A stretch of DNA of 64,000 nucleotides from Murinocardiopsis flavida (GTDB lineage Bacteria > Actinomycetota > Actinomycetes > Streptosporangiales > Streptosporangiaceae), in NCBI RefSeq assembly GCF_003014485.1, contig NZ_PYGA01000018.1, positions 93,230 to 157,229 of the forward strand, written 5' to 3'. This document shows positions 27,249 through 35,493 of the stretch, piece by piece. The number at the start of each line of letters is the position of its first letter. Within the stretch, counting starts at the first letter, position 1. Below the pieces are notes generated by a model, which was not told the origin of the DNA, searched no databases, and saw only the letters and a list, made by a program, of their open reading frames with translations. Position numbers and translations under genes: made by a program.

Positions 27249-28205
27249 ATGAACACGGAAACCCCCACAGCGGTCCTGCTGAACCCGCAGGTCGTCGTCG
27301 AACCGGGCGATTATCGCGCCCTCTACGACGAGCACTCCTCCGTTCGAGACGCTTTCGACGATGCCTCGGGTGTCCTGGGGTTCGACCTCGCCGGCGCGTT
27401 CCTCGACGACGATCCCGCCCTGATCAACAGCGGGACCGTGGTACGCCCCGCCTCGCTCGCCATCGCGACGGCGATCTACGGCATGACCGTGGCCCGCGGG
27501 CGGCCCCCGACGTACCTGGCCGGGCTCAGCCTCGGGGCGATCGTGGCAGGACACCTCAGCGGGCACATGAGCTTCCGCGACGCCGTACGCATGACGCACC
27601 TGATGCCCGCGATCGAGGACCGGGTGTTCGCGGGCAAGGGCCTGGGAGTCGCGTTCTACTACGGTGTCGACATCGCCGCGTTCGAGGATGCGATGCGCCG
27701 CGAGGTCGCGGCCGGGCGCGTCCTGAGTCCCTGCGCCTACACCGCGGCCGACCAGATGATCCTCACCGGGGAGCTGGGCGCGCTCCGGGCCATGAACGTC
27801 CGCGCCGTCGCATGCGGCGGCGTCGGAGTCGTCATCCCGCACGGTCCGCCGGCGCACAGCCCGCTGCCCGTGCTCCACGAGGTCGAGGAGCGCTTCCGGG
27901 GGGAATGGCGGTACCGGGACCCTGCGGGCGATCCCGACATCCCCGTCATCTGCAATCTCACCAGCCGGGTGCTGGCGACCGGCGATGAGCTGACCGACTC
28001 CTTCATCCGCCAGTACAGCCGCACGGTCCACTGGGAGCGCGGCGTGCGGCGCCTCGCCGAGCTGGGCGTCCGCAAGGTGACGGTGATCGGCCCCGGTCAC
28101 TTCGTGCTGAAGTCGCTGCGATCGACCCCGGCCGAGTTCGAGGTCGAGGCATTCCTCGGGGCGGGCGACCTGCCCGACCCGGCGGTGGGAAGAGCACGCT
28201 CGTGA
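27249..28205 (+). CDS. Discrete acyltransferase-like protein 1 (FabD/trans-AT fold)
   Basis: 318 residues with a FabD-like layout. The nucleophile elbow is AGLSLGAIVAG (Ser94) and the general base is probably His203 (PPAHSPLP, matching the AFHSPLM motif). The N-terminal LLNPQVVVEPG replaces the usual FPGQG oxyanion loop. The Arg that binds a malonyl carboxylate (RGxxMQ in FabD) is not evident: the region reads VRMTHLMPAIED. The substrate may therefore be a non-carboxylated acyl group, or the enzyme may be an editing hydrolase. It could load the PKS module at 9062 that lacks a working AT, or the ACP at 23990. Confidence 0.82.
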   Translation: MNTETPTAVLLNPQVVVEPGDYRALYDEHSSVRDAFDDASGVLGFDLAGAFLDDDPALINSGTVVRPASLAIATAIYGMTVARGRPPTYLAGLSLGAIVAGHLSGHMSFRDAVRMTHLMPAIEDRVFAGKGLGVAFYYGVDIAAFEDAMRREVAAGRVLSPCAYTAADQMILTGELGALRAMNVRAVACGGVGVVIPHGPPAHSPLPVLHEVEERFRGEWRYRDPAGDPDIPVICNLTSRVLATGDELTDSFIRQYSRTVHWERGVRRLAELGVRKVTVIGPGHFVLKSLRSTPAEFEVEAFLGAGDLPDPAVGRARS

Positions 28206-29128
28206 CCGCCGATGGCGCTTCGGCGGTCGTCTTCCCCGGCATGGCCCCGTCCAACTATGCGAGCGTCGGCGCGTTCATGCGCGCCGACCCGTACGTGCGG
28301 CGGCGCCTCGCCATCGCCGACGAGGCGTTGGGGTACTCGCTCATCGACCGGTTCCGCGCCGAGGACCGCGACTACGCCGAAGCCGGCCACATCGCATTCG
28401 TCGTCAACTGCATCGCACTCGCAGACCGGTCCACCGACCGGTACGGGCTCGACCCGCGGCTCTGCGTCGGACCGAGCTTCGGCCAGATGGCGTCGATCGC
28501 GTTCACCGGCGTCCTGCCCTTCGCCGACCTGGTCCGCCTCACCGCGGAGATCTCACGCTGCGAGCGCGAGTACTTCGCCGAGCACCACCGGGACCTGGTG
28601 ACCAGCTTCTTCTTCCGCACCCCTGAGGACGGGCTCCGGCACGTGCTGGAGCGGATGGACACCGGGGGAGTGTGGTGCGACGTCTCCTGCTTCCTCGGCG
28701 ACGGTTTCTACGCCGTCACCCTCCCCGAGGACCGCGTCGAGGCGCTGGAGGCGGCGATCCGGGAGGTGCGGGGCGTCCCCTTGTACACGATGCGCCCCCC
28801 GGTGCACTGCCGGGCGTTCGGTGCGCTCAGGGAGCGGCTCCGGCCGGTCCTGGAGCGGTTCCCCTTCGCGGCGCCCCGTATCCCGCTGGTATCCGACCAG
28901 GACGGGGCGGTCGTCGACTCCGCCGAAGGCGTGGCGGGGCTGGTGCTCGACGGCTTCGTCCGGCCGGTCAGATGGAACGACGCGGCCGCCACGATGCAGC
29001 GGGAGGGGATCGGCACGGTCTGCGTCCCCGGGCCCAGCAGCCTGTTCGACCGCTTGTCCCGCCGATACTTCGACGTGCTCGCCGTCAACCCCGAGACGTG
29101 CTCACCCGGGGCCGACCGGACGGCCTGA
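28202..29128 (+). CDS. Discrete acyltransferase-like protein 2 (FabD/trans-AT fold)
   Basis: 308 residues, starting at a GTG that overlaps the previous stop (GTGA). VVFPGMAPSNY matches the FPGQGSQ loop, the elbow is VGPSFGQMASIA (Ser92), and His202 (PPVHCRAFG) is the likely base. As in its neighbour, the carboxylate-binding Arg region is altered (VRLTAEISRCERE). The tandem pair is too divergent to be a recent duplication, which suggests different acyl groups, a transferase plus a proofreading hydrolase, or a heteromeric pair. It is the last gene of the ACP operon, ending 13 bases from the convergent GNAT gene. Confidence 0.82.
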   Translation: MTADGASAVVFPGMAPSNYASVGAFMRADPYVRRRLAIADEALGYSLIDRFRAEDRDYAEAGHIAFVVNCIALADRSTDRYGLDPRLCVGPSFGQMASIAFTGVLPFADLVRLTAEISRCEREYFAEHHRDLVTSFFFRTPEDGLRHVLERMDTGGVWCDVSCFLGDGFYAVTLPEDRVEALEAAIREVRGVPLYTMRPPVHCRAFGALRERLRPVLERFPFAAPRIPLVSDQDGAVVDSAEGVAGLVLDGFVRPVRWNDAAATMQREGIGTVCVPGPSSLFDRLSRRYFDVLAVNPETCSPGADRTA

Positions 29129-29141
29129 GCCCACCGGGCGG

Positions 29142-29780
29142 CTACCGCGACCGGCCCACGAGCTTCTCGAAGACATCACCGTTCCAGCGCTCCCGCATGG
29201 CCCGCTGGAACTCCTCCGCGGCGGCCCTCTTGTCGGCCTCCGGGACGACGTCCTCGATGGCCCCCCACTCGTCCAGCGTGTAGAACTCGTCGCGGAGCAC
29301 CGAGGCGACGATCGCGTCGTGGAAGCGGCCGTCGAGGAAGAAGTAGTCGCGCAGCAGGCCTTCGATCACGATCCCGGTGTTCAGCAGCATCTTGACCGTG
29401 CGGACGTTGAACATGCCGACCGTGAACTGCACACGGTGCGCGTTCCTCGCATGGAACAGGTGCTCCAGCACGAGGGAGGTGGCCTCCGCCCCGCAGCCGG
29501 TGTCCCAGTAGTCCGGGTCGCCGATGGCCCCGCCGATCTCGTAGCTGCCCGCGTACTTCTTCGACTGCCAGCGTATGAACCCGACCTTGCGTCCGTCCCG
29601 GGTCAGGACCATCAGGATCGACTCGCCGGACGTCTCCGCCCGCCGCCTGAGCAGTTCGGCCGAAGGGAACTCGGGACCGCCCGATGCGAGGCTGGCGGTG
29701 AGTCCCGGACGCATCCACCCGCTGATCAGTTCATAGTCGTCTTCGGTCAACGGCTGGAGCCGCACGAGGTGGCCTTGCAT
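29142..29780 (-). CDS. GNAT-family N-acyltransferase (RimJ/RimL type)
   Basis: This 212-residue GNAT_3-type protein has VRLQPLTEDDYELISGWM at the N-terminus, the strand-4 splay with YEIGGAIGDPDYWDTGCGAEATSLVLEHLF (acyl-CoA or acyl-pantetheine loop split by the Gln/Arg-x-x-Gly region replaced by GCGAEA), and TVGMFNVRTVKMLLNTGIVIEGLLRDYFFLDGRFHDAIV. ATG 29780 has a well-placed GGAGGA. It is the last gene of the precursor-peptide operon. Known roles of such GNATs in RiPP pathways include N-terminal acetylation and, in goadvionin-type systems, transfer of a polyketide chain from a carrier protein to the peptide. Self-resistance by acetylation is the main alternative. Confidence 0.85.
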   Translation of the reverse strand: MQGHLVRLQPLTEDDYELISGWMRPGLTASLASGGPEFPSAELLRRRAETSGESILMVLTRDGRKVGFIRWQSKKYAGSYEIGGAIGDPDYWDTGCGAEATSLVLEHLFHARNAHRVQFTVGMFNVRTVKMLLNTGIVIEGLLRDYFFLDGRFHDAIVASVLRDEFYTLDEWGAIEDVVPEADKRAAAEEFQRAMRERWNGDVFEKLVGRSR

Positions 29781-29794
29781 GGGTTCCTCCTTGG

Positions 29795-30871
29795 TCACGG
29801 GTTCCTGCGGGCGGGACCGTCCTCGCCCCAATGCCTGACGCACAGCGTTCCCCAGAGGAACCCGGCGCCGATGGCGGAGATGGCCACCAGGTCACCCGGG
29901 CGCACCCGGCCGCCGGCGAGGGACTCGTGCAGGCCGATGAAGATGGTCGCGGCACCGGTGTTGCCCAACCGGTCGACGCTGACCGCTGCCTTGTCCATCG
30001 GCTGGCCCAACGCGCGCATGGCCTCCTTGACGATGTTCAGGTTGGCCTGGTGGAAGATGAAGCGGTCGATGTCGGAGACGCCGAATCCGGCACTTTCGAC
30101 CGCCGTCTCGACACTGGCGGGAAGTTGTTCGGTCGCCTCCTTCCATACGGCGCGGCCGTCCATCTTCAGGAAGTGCTCCCGGTCCGCCAACGTCGTCGCC
30201 GAAGGCGGCAGGCGTGTCCCCCCGGCAGGGATCTCCACGGCGTGCGACAGGCGTGAGCCGATGTGCCACGAGAGGATGCCGTGGCCCGCTCGCGTCCGGC
30301 TGAGGACCGCAGCTCCCGCCGCGTCGCCGAAGAACACGCGTGTTGCCCGGTCCAGGGGGTCGGTGACGCGTGACAGGCACTCGGCGCCGATCACCAGGAC
30401 GTGGGAGAGGGCCTCGTTCTGGAGCAGGTGCCCGCCGATCCACAACCCGTAGACCCCCCCGGCACACGCGGCCTGGTTCAGGTCCAGGGGGATCGCGCAG
30501 TGCGCGCCGATCCGCTCCTTGACCATCAGCGCCGTGGACGGGAGCGGCTGGTCCTGGGTGAACGTGGCGACGATGACCGCGTCGATCCGGTCGGCCGTGA
30601 CGCCGGCGTCCGTGAGGGCGGCCTCCGCTGCTGCGACGCACATGTCGGAGGTGGTCTGCCCGTCGGGGAGGAACCGCCGTTCCCTGATACCGGTGCGCTC
30701 CCTGATCCAGGCGTCCGTGGTGTCGAGTTCACGGGTCAGTTCGGCGTTGGTGACCACGCGCTCGGGGATGTGGACGCCCGTTCCGGCGACGCCGACCGGA
30801 AGACGCAGCCCTGTCGCCGCTGGGCGCCGCATGGCCCTATCCCCGTGCGGATCCGTGTTCTGGCTCCCCAT
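29795..30871 (-). CDS. Ketoacyl-ACP synthase III-like enzyme (FabH family)
   Basis: 358 residues with the full FabH triad: Cys136 (QAACAGG), His274 (FIFHQANLNI) and Asn304 (RLGNTGAATI). The GDAAGAAVL and GAGFLWG motifs are also present. It may condense an acyl-CoA with an ACP-bound malonyl unit, or act as a C-, O- or N-acyltransferase like CerJ-type relatives. ATG 30871 follows a strong AGGAGG and overlaps the exporter gene by 35 bases, an unusually long same-strand overlap. Being in the peptide operon rather than a fatty-acid operon points to product tailoring or chain release rather than primary metabolism. Confidence 0.92.
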   Translation of the reverse strand: MGSQNTDPHGDRAMRRPAATGLRLPVGVAGTGVHIPERVVTNAELTRELDTTDAWIRERTGIRERRFLPDGQTTSDMCVAAAEAALTDAGVTADRIDAVIVATFTQDQPLPSTALMVKERIGAHCAIPLDLNQAACAGGVYGLWIGGHLLQNEALSHVLVIGAECLSRVTDPLDRATRVFFGDAAGAAVLSRTRAGHGILSWHIGSRLSHAVEIPAGGTRLPPSATTLADREHFLKMDGRAVWKEATEQLPASVETAVESAGFGVSDIDRFIFHQANLNIVKEAMRALGQPMDKAAVSVDRLGNTGAATIFIGLHESLAGGRVRPGDLVAISAIGAGFLWGTLCVRHWGEDGPARRNP

Positions 30872-32171
30872 GACTTCCTCCTGGAGCTGTCTCTTCTGGC
30901 GAGGCGGGCGGCGCATCGGGCGCCGCCCATGCGATGGGCCGCAGGCGGCGAGCCGACGGCAGGGCCGTGACGACGGAGGCGGACAGGGCGAGCACCGCGG
31001 CGAGAGTGAGGAAGGCGGCGGTGCCTCCGGAGGTCTCGTACACCACACCGCCGAGCAGAGGGCCGAACGGCTGGGCCGCCCCCGTGATGAACGACGACAC
31101 GCTGAAGACGCGGCCCTGCAAGCCGTCGGGGGTGAACCGGACCTGGTAGGTACTGAGCAGGGTGTTGAGGAGAGGCACCGTGAAGACGGCGACTCCCAGC
31201 AGCAGCGCCATCGCCCCCACACCGGGCGCGGCCGCCAGGCCGAAGAGAACCGCCGGCAGCAGCCAACTCGCGCTGAACAGGAGCGCGGTGGGAGTGAGCG
31301 CACGCATCAGCGTGGGAGCAGCGAGGGCGCCCGCAACCCCGCCCAGGCTCGCGGCCGACAGGGCGGTGCCGATCACCGCGCCCCCGGATCCCTGGTCGTG
31401 GGCCGCCGCCACGATCACCAGGGTCGCGCCGCCGAAGACCAGGTTGGGGCCGATCGCGGAGATGAGCAGCACCCGCACCTCCGGCGCCCTCCGCAGCCAG
31501 GCGAACCCCTCACGAACCTCGGTGTGGAAGGGGCGGCGCCGATCGGCGTGCCGCTGCGGCCGCTTCTGTAGGGGGCGGCGGAGTGTGGCGACCATCGCGG
31601 CGGTCAGCGCATGGGCGAGGGCGTTCACACCGAACGGCAGCCAGGTACCGACAGCGAACAGCCAGCCGCCCGCCGCGGGACCGGCCAGGGCGGCCGACTG
31701 GCTTCTGGCCTCGTTCGCGGCCAGAGCGACGGGGACCTGCGAGGGGTGCACGACGTGGCGGAGTGCCGAGCGTCCGGCGAACCGGAAGAACTCCAGGGCC
31801 ACGCCGTCGACGGCGGCGACCACGATGATCAGCCAGATCGGCACCACGCCGGCGATCACGGCGGCGGTCAGCACCACCATGGCGGCCGCGCGGCCGACCT
31901 CGCTGACGATCATGATCCGGCGCCGGTCGGCCCGGTCGCAGATGGCGCCGGCCGGAAGCCGCGCCGCGAGCCCCACCGCGTAGGCGATGGAGCCCAGTAC
32001 CCCCGCCCAGGCCGCGGAACCGTGGAGCGTGAGCACCAGGAGCGGGTAGGCGAGCACAGCGGTGACGTTGCCGAACTGGGAGACGCACTGTCCGAGCCAG
32101 AGGACCTGGAAGGCGCGGTTGCGGCGCAGCGGTGCCACCCGCTCGGTCCCGACGCCGCCGACCATGCTCAT
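30837..32171 (-). CDS. MFS exporter (EntS-like)
   Basis: 444 residues and about 12 membrane helices. The family A-type loop between TM2 and TM3 reads GLAARLPAGAICDRADRRRIM, and the second half has the matching FTPDGLQGRVFSVSSFITGAAQPFGPLLGG segment. The closest functional type is the siderophore and secondary-metabolite exporters of the EntS/MFS_3 group. It probably exports the product and gives self-protection. It lies within the peptide operon, 124 bases after the oxygenase gene; that gap could hold a weak internal signal, though none is clear. Confidence 0.92.
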   Translation of the reverse strand: MSMVGGVGTERVAPLRRNRAFQVLWLGQCVSQFGNVTAVLAYPLLVLTLHGSAAWAGVLGSIAYAVGLAARLPAGAICDRADRRRIMIVSEVGRAAAMVVLTAAVIAGVVPIWLIIVVAAVDGVALEFFRFAGRSALRHVVHPSQVPVALAANEARSQSAALAGPAAGGWLFAVGTWLPFGVNALAHALTAAMVATLRRPLQKRPQRHADRRRPFHTEVREGFAWLRRAPEVRVLLISAIGPNLVFGGATLVIVAAAHDQGSGGAVIGTALSAASLGGVAGALAAPTLMRALTPTALLFSASWLLPAVLFGLAAAPGVGAMALLLGVAVFTVPLLNTLLSTYQVRFTPDGLQGRVFSVSSFITGAAQPFGPLLGGVVYETSGGTAAFLTLAAVLALSASVVTALPSARRLRPIAWAAPDAPPASPEETAPGGSHGEPEHGSARG

Positions 32172-32295
32172 CGGTTCCGCCGTCTCCTCAGGGACGGGAC
32201 CGGCGGGCCCGGAACGCGGCAGGCGTCCGGCGGCGCCGCACGGGCCGTCCCGCCCGAGGGCGCCTGCGCGCCCACGACGCGCGGCACGCCGGGGA

Positions 32296-33543
32296 TCACC
32301 GCGCCCCCTCCGCGCAGTCCGGGCGGACCAGGTCGATGCCGCGCAGCCGGACCAGGGTGGTCAGCAGCTTCAGCGCCAAATCGGGGTTCCGCCGGCGGCG
32401 GACCACGTCGGCCACCTCCAGTTCCCGACCTGAGGAGAGCTCGTCGACCAGCTCCGAGATGCCATCGCGGGGCACCTTGAGCCGGACCCCGCGGACGAAG
32501 ATCTCCGCATGGTCGGGGTGCTCCACGAGCACCAGCGGGAACGGCCGGGCGAGGCGGACGGCCGCCGGACGCAGGTCGTCCGTTCCGACGCCGTTGAGCG
32601 GAACCGGCGCCGTCGAGAAGCCGAGATTGCTCCGCTGCCGCGCGATATGGGAGTCGACCGCCTCACGGACCCACGCGTCGAGGCCGGATTCGGGTAGATC
32701 GGCCCAAGCGGTGTCGGTGTAGTCCCACGGTTCGCTCCAGAACTCGGTGTCGTGAAGGGGAGCGCTGCGTTCTCTGAGCAGGCCGGTCAGCACGGAGGAC
32801 GTGGCCTCTTTGAGGACCTCCCCCGGCGGCATCTTGGACATCTCGAGGCCGACCGTCGCGGCCAGTTCGTCGGAACGGCCGACGTGGAAGCGGCTCACGT
32901 TGAGCAGCAGTACGTCGCCCGGCTCCATCGTGTGGCCGGTGCCGTACGGCAGGAGCGGCTCCGGATCATGGCTGGGCCGGGTCGATCCGGTGAGCTCCCG
33001 GTACCGGTCCACCGGCCAGGAGTGGAAGCTCTTGCGGCCGGGGCCTGCGTTGTAGTGGAAGACCCGTTCGCTGCGGCCGATGTCGCGGTGCACGCCCGAA
33101 GGGGTGAATCCGTAGTTCCCCAGGAAGAGGGAGATCCGGAAGGACAGTTGCGGAATCCCGAACTCGGACCGGGCGGGGGCGAAGAACTCGGCGCCCGCCC
33201 GCGCGAGTGTCTCGCTCCACCGTTCGACGGCGTTGACCATCAGACCGAAGGGCCGGCCGTCGAACACCCGCGCGGACCACTCCGCCAGCCCTTCCCCCGG
33301 TTTCGGGGGATCGTCGAGGACCAGGGGTTTCAGCGACGCACGGCGGTTGCCCTCGACAGTGACGTCGAGCATCCGCGTCACCATCGCGTAGTCGGGGTCC
33401 TCCGAGAGGCTTCGGATGAGCCGGGTGAGGTCATCGAGCCGGCACGGGGGCGACCGGAAGGGGGCGCGCAGCAGGCACTGCTCCTCGAACCCGTCGGAGC
33501 GGTCGGCGATCTGCTCCCAGACGGTCGTACTGTCACTGCTCAT
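32296..33543 (-). CDS. JmjC/cupin-type Fe(II)/2-oxoglutarate oxygenase A
   Basis: 415 residues. A double-stranded beta-helix core carries the probable iron ligands His152-x-Asp154 (GVHRDIG) and His220 (LLNVSRFHVGRS). The C-terminal third (about 330-410), ending in VADVVRRRRNPDLALKLLTTLVRLRGIDL, resembles a winged-helix substrate-binding domain as in ribosomal-oxygenase-type JmjC proteins. Such enzymes hydroxylate side chains of proteins or peptides. It overlaps the next oxygenase gene by 11 bases and the two are only distantly similar, so they probably act at different positions or steps. The start is ATG 33543. Confidence 0.8.
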   Translation of the reverse strand: MSSDSTTVWEQIADRSDGFEEQCLLRAPFRSPPCRLDDLTRLIRSLSEDPDYAMVTRMLDVTVEGNRRASLKPLVLDDPPKPGEGLAEWSARVFDGRPFGLMVNAVERWSETLARAGAEFFAPARSEFGIPQLSFRISLFLGNYGFTPSGVHRDIGRSERVFHYNAGPGRKSFHSWPVDRYRELTGSTRPSHDPEPLLPYGTGHTMEPGDVLLLNVSRFHVGRSDELAATVGLEMSKMPPGEVLKEATSSVLTGLLRERSAPLHDTEFWSEPWDYTDTAWADLPESGLDAWVREAVDSHIARQRSNLGFSTAPVPLNGVGTDDLRPAAVRLARPFPLVLVEHPDHAEIFVRGVRLKVPRDGISELVDELSSGRELEVADVVRRRRNPDLALKLLTTLVRLRGIDLVRPDCAEGAR

Positions 33544-34495
33544 CGGGATCTCCTGCGTGGAGTTCTGCCTGCCCTTTCGCGCCCAGCGCATCGGACAGTC
33601 CATCCGCTGCCGGCACGTCCGATGGTGCGTACCGCGCCCGAATGCCCTTCCAGGCGTCCTCCGTCGGCAGCCGCGTCACGTGGTCGCCGACGACCGAGGT
33701 CACCGCGGCCATCCGCTCCGCCATGGCGCTTCCCGCCGCGCGGTGGAATCCGAAGGGAAGGGCCTCGCGCAGCCGGTGATCGTGGTCGGCGAGGCTCCTG
33801 ATCTCCTGGACGAGCACGCTCTCCCATGTCACCGGCTTGACGGCGATCGAGAGATGCAACGACGCCTCGCCCGTTGTGTCCCCGACATGGATGTAGCCAC
33901 GTGGCAGGTAGAGGCAGTCGCCTTCCCGGAGCAGCACCTCCTGCCGGTCCCGCAGGGGCACCTTCCGCCCCGCCCACGCCTCCTTGGGCCGGAACTCGAC
34001 GGGGCTGCCGATCTGCCAGCGCTTGGAGCCGTACACCTGCCGGATGAACACACTGGCCAGGTCGTAGTGGGCGCGCACGCCGCAGGCGTCGGCCGGGGTG
34101 AGGAAGGCCGCGCAGTAGGTGCCGTAGCCCGTCGCGGACTCGACGCCGCGGGCGAACGCCGCGACCTCCGGGATCCAGGACTGCACCTCCTCAAGGACCA
34201 GGGTGGTCCCGCGGCGTACCTCGTCGACGATCTTGCCGCCGTCGACGAGCGGTTCGGCGCCCGGACCGCTGCGCTCGCGGGGGCGGGCGAGCGTCTCGCT
34301 CTTCAGCTCCGCCCCGTCGTGCATCAGCCGGACGAACGACGTCGAGATGGGCGCGGTCGCGAGCAGCGATTCCAGGCCGGCGAGGGAGAACACGTCGGAG
34401 AAGTCGGCGAGGCACCGGCTGACCAGCGGGTGTTCCTCCCAGCACGCCTCCAGTTCGGCGACGTCGGAGACGAGCCGCAGCATCGGGTCGCTCAT
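33533..34495 (-). CDS. JmjC/Cupin_4-type Fe(II)/2-oxoglutarate oxygenase B
   Basis: 320 residues with a clear Cupin_4 (ROXA/NO66-like) core: iron ligands His143-x-Asp145 (RAHYDLASVF), the QVYGSKRWQIG strand, and His203 in CLYLPRGYIHVGDTTGEASLHLSI. YcfD and NO66 relatives hydroxylate Arg or His in ribosomal proteins, and some RiPP clusters use JmjC relatives for peptide hydroxylation. The ATG overlaps the stop of the preceding gene (ATGA). Its place in the peptide operon suggests the modified precursor as substrate (inference). Confidence 0.87.
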   Translation of the reverse strand: MSDPMLRLVSDVAELEACWEEHPLVSRCLADFSDVFSLAGLESLLATAPISTSFVRLMHDGAELKSETLARPRERSGPGAEPLVDGGKIVDEVRRGTTLVLEEVQSWIPEVAAFARGVESATGYGTYCAAFLTPADACGVRAHYDLASVFIRQVYGSKRWQIGSPVEFRPKEAWAGRKVPLRDRQEVLLREGDCLYLPRGYIHVGDTTGEASLHLSIAVKPVTWESVLVQEIRSLADHDHRLREALPFGFHRAAGSAMAERMAAVTSVVGDHVTRLPTEDAWKGIRARYAPSDVPAADGLSDALGAKGQAELHAGDPDEQ

Positions 34496-35493
34496 CGGGT
34501 CGTCTCCCGCGTATCGAGGACGTCGGGGGCAGCGCGGTCCCTTCTCGGAGTCCGCCTGGCGATGCGGGTGGTCTTGGTCATCCGGCCCTCCCAGAAGGTC
34601 TCCAGGTCCCTGAGGTCGGCGCTCTCCGCGCGGACATCGACGCGTGCGGGCAGAGAGGCGACGATGACGCGGTCCTGCTCGTCGACCGCCACGAGGCGGT
34701 TGTCGTGGCTGAACGCGACCCCGACGTGTCCTCGCAGCGTCTGGATCGGTGGGCGGAACGTCCGCCCGCCCGAGACGTTGTAGAGGTCCACGTCGTCGGC
34801 CGCGCCGCGCCGCACGGCCAGCCACTCCCCGTTCTCCGCGACGGTGAGGCGGCGGACATCGTCGCCGAGGCTCGCCTCGTAGGTGACGCGCGCAGGCCAG
34901 GGTTCGACGCGGACCAGGATGGATTCGGGGCGCCCGGCCGGGTGGGCCAGCCATACGGATCCCAGGGTCTCGTCGTAGGCGGCTGCGGCGGGCCCGGCCC
35001 ACGCGGGCTCGTGAACGTGCTCGGTTTCACCGGTCTCGGGCACGAAGCGGGTGATCGTCCCGTCGCGGGTGAGGATCAGCAGGCAGCGGCGTCGTGCCTG
35101 GCGCACGAGCAGCACCGGTTCGGCCGGCAGGGTGAGACGCTCCCGCCAGGCTCCGGCGTAGGTGAACAGCGCGTGGCTCGTGCACGCCGCCAGCCGGGGC
35201 GCGGGCCGGCCCGGTCCCGCACCGGTCACGTACCGGGTTCCATCGGGCAGGCCGATCGGGTCCGCTACCAGGACTCCGCCATCGGACCATCGCACGGGGA
35301 CTGCGCTGTCAGGCCCGCAGGCAAGGAAGCCGCCCGGTTCGGGGCCGGGGACGACGCTCGTGGCGTGCACGCCGTCCGCCTGGGCGACTTTGGGCGGGAA
35401 CTCCGCCAGGTCGGCCAGCAACAACGTTGCATTGGTACCGATCCGCGCCAGGAACCGGGCATCGATGTCCGTCGCCACGTCGTGCTCAGCCAC
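34492..35493 (-). CDS. Unrecognised repeat-like protein of the peptide operon (possible beta-propeller)
   Basis: This 333-residue soluble protein has no motif I can assign. Recurring short strand-turn-strand blades (LLLILTRDGTITRFVPETG, WLAVRRGAADDVDLYNVSGG, GVAFSHDNRLVAVDEQDRVIVASL) suggest a WD40- or Kelch-like propeller that starts early in the chain. The C-terminus is basic and Arg-rich. It overlaps the maturase gene by 8 bases and the oxygenase gene by 4, so it is co-expressed with both. A role as scaffold or substrate chaperone is possible; no catalytic residues are evident. Confidence 0.6.
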   Translation of the reverse strand: MAEHDVATDIDARFLARIGTNATLLLADLAEFPPKVAQADGVHATSVVPGPEPGGFLACGPDSAVPVRWSDGGVLVADPIGLPDGTRYVTGAGPGRPAPRLAACTSHALFTYAGAWRERLTLPAEPVLLVRQARRRCLLILTRDGTITRFVPETGETEHVHEPAWAGPAAAAYDETLGSVWLAHPAGRPESILVRVEPWPARVTYEASLGDDVRRLTVAENGEWLAVRRGAADDVDLYNVSGGRTFRPPIQTLRGHVGVAFSHDNRLVAVDEQDRVIVASLPARVDVRAESADLRDLETFWEGRMTKTTRIARRTPRRDRAAPDVLDTRETTR

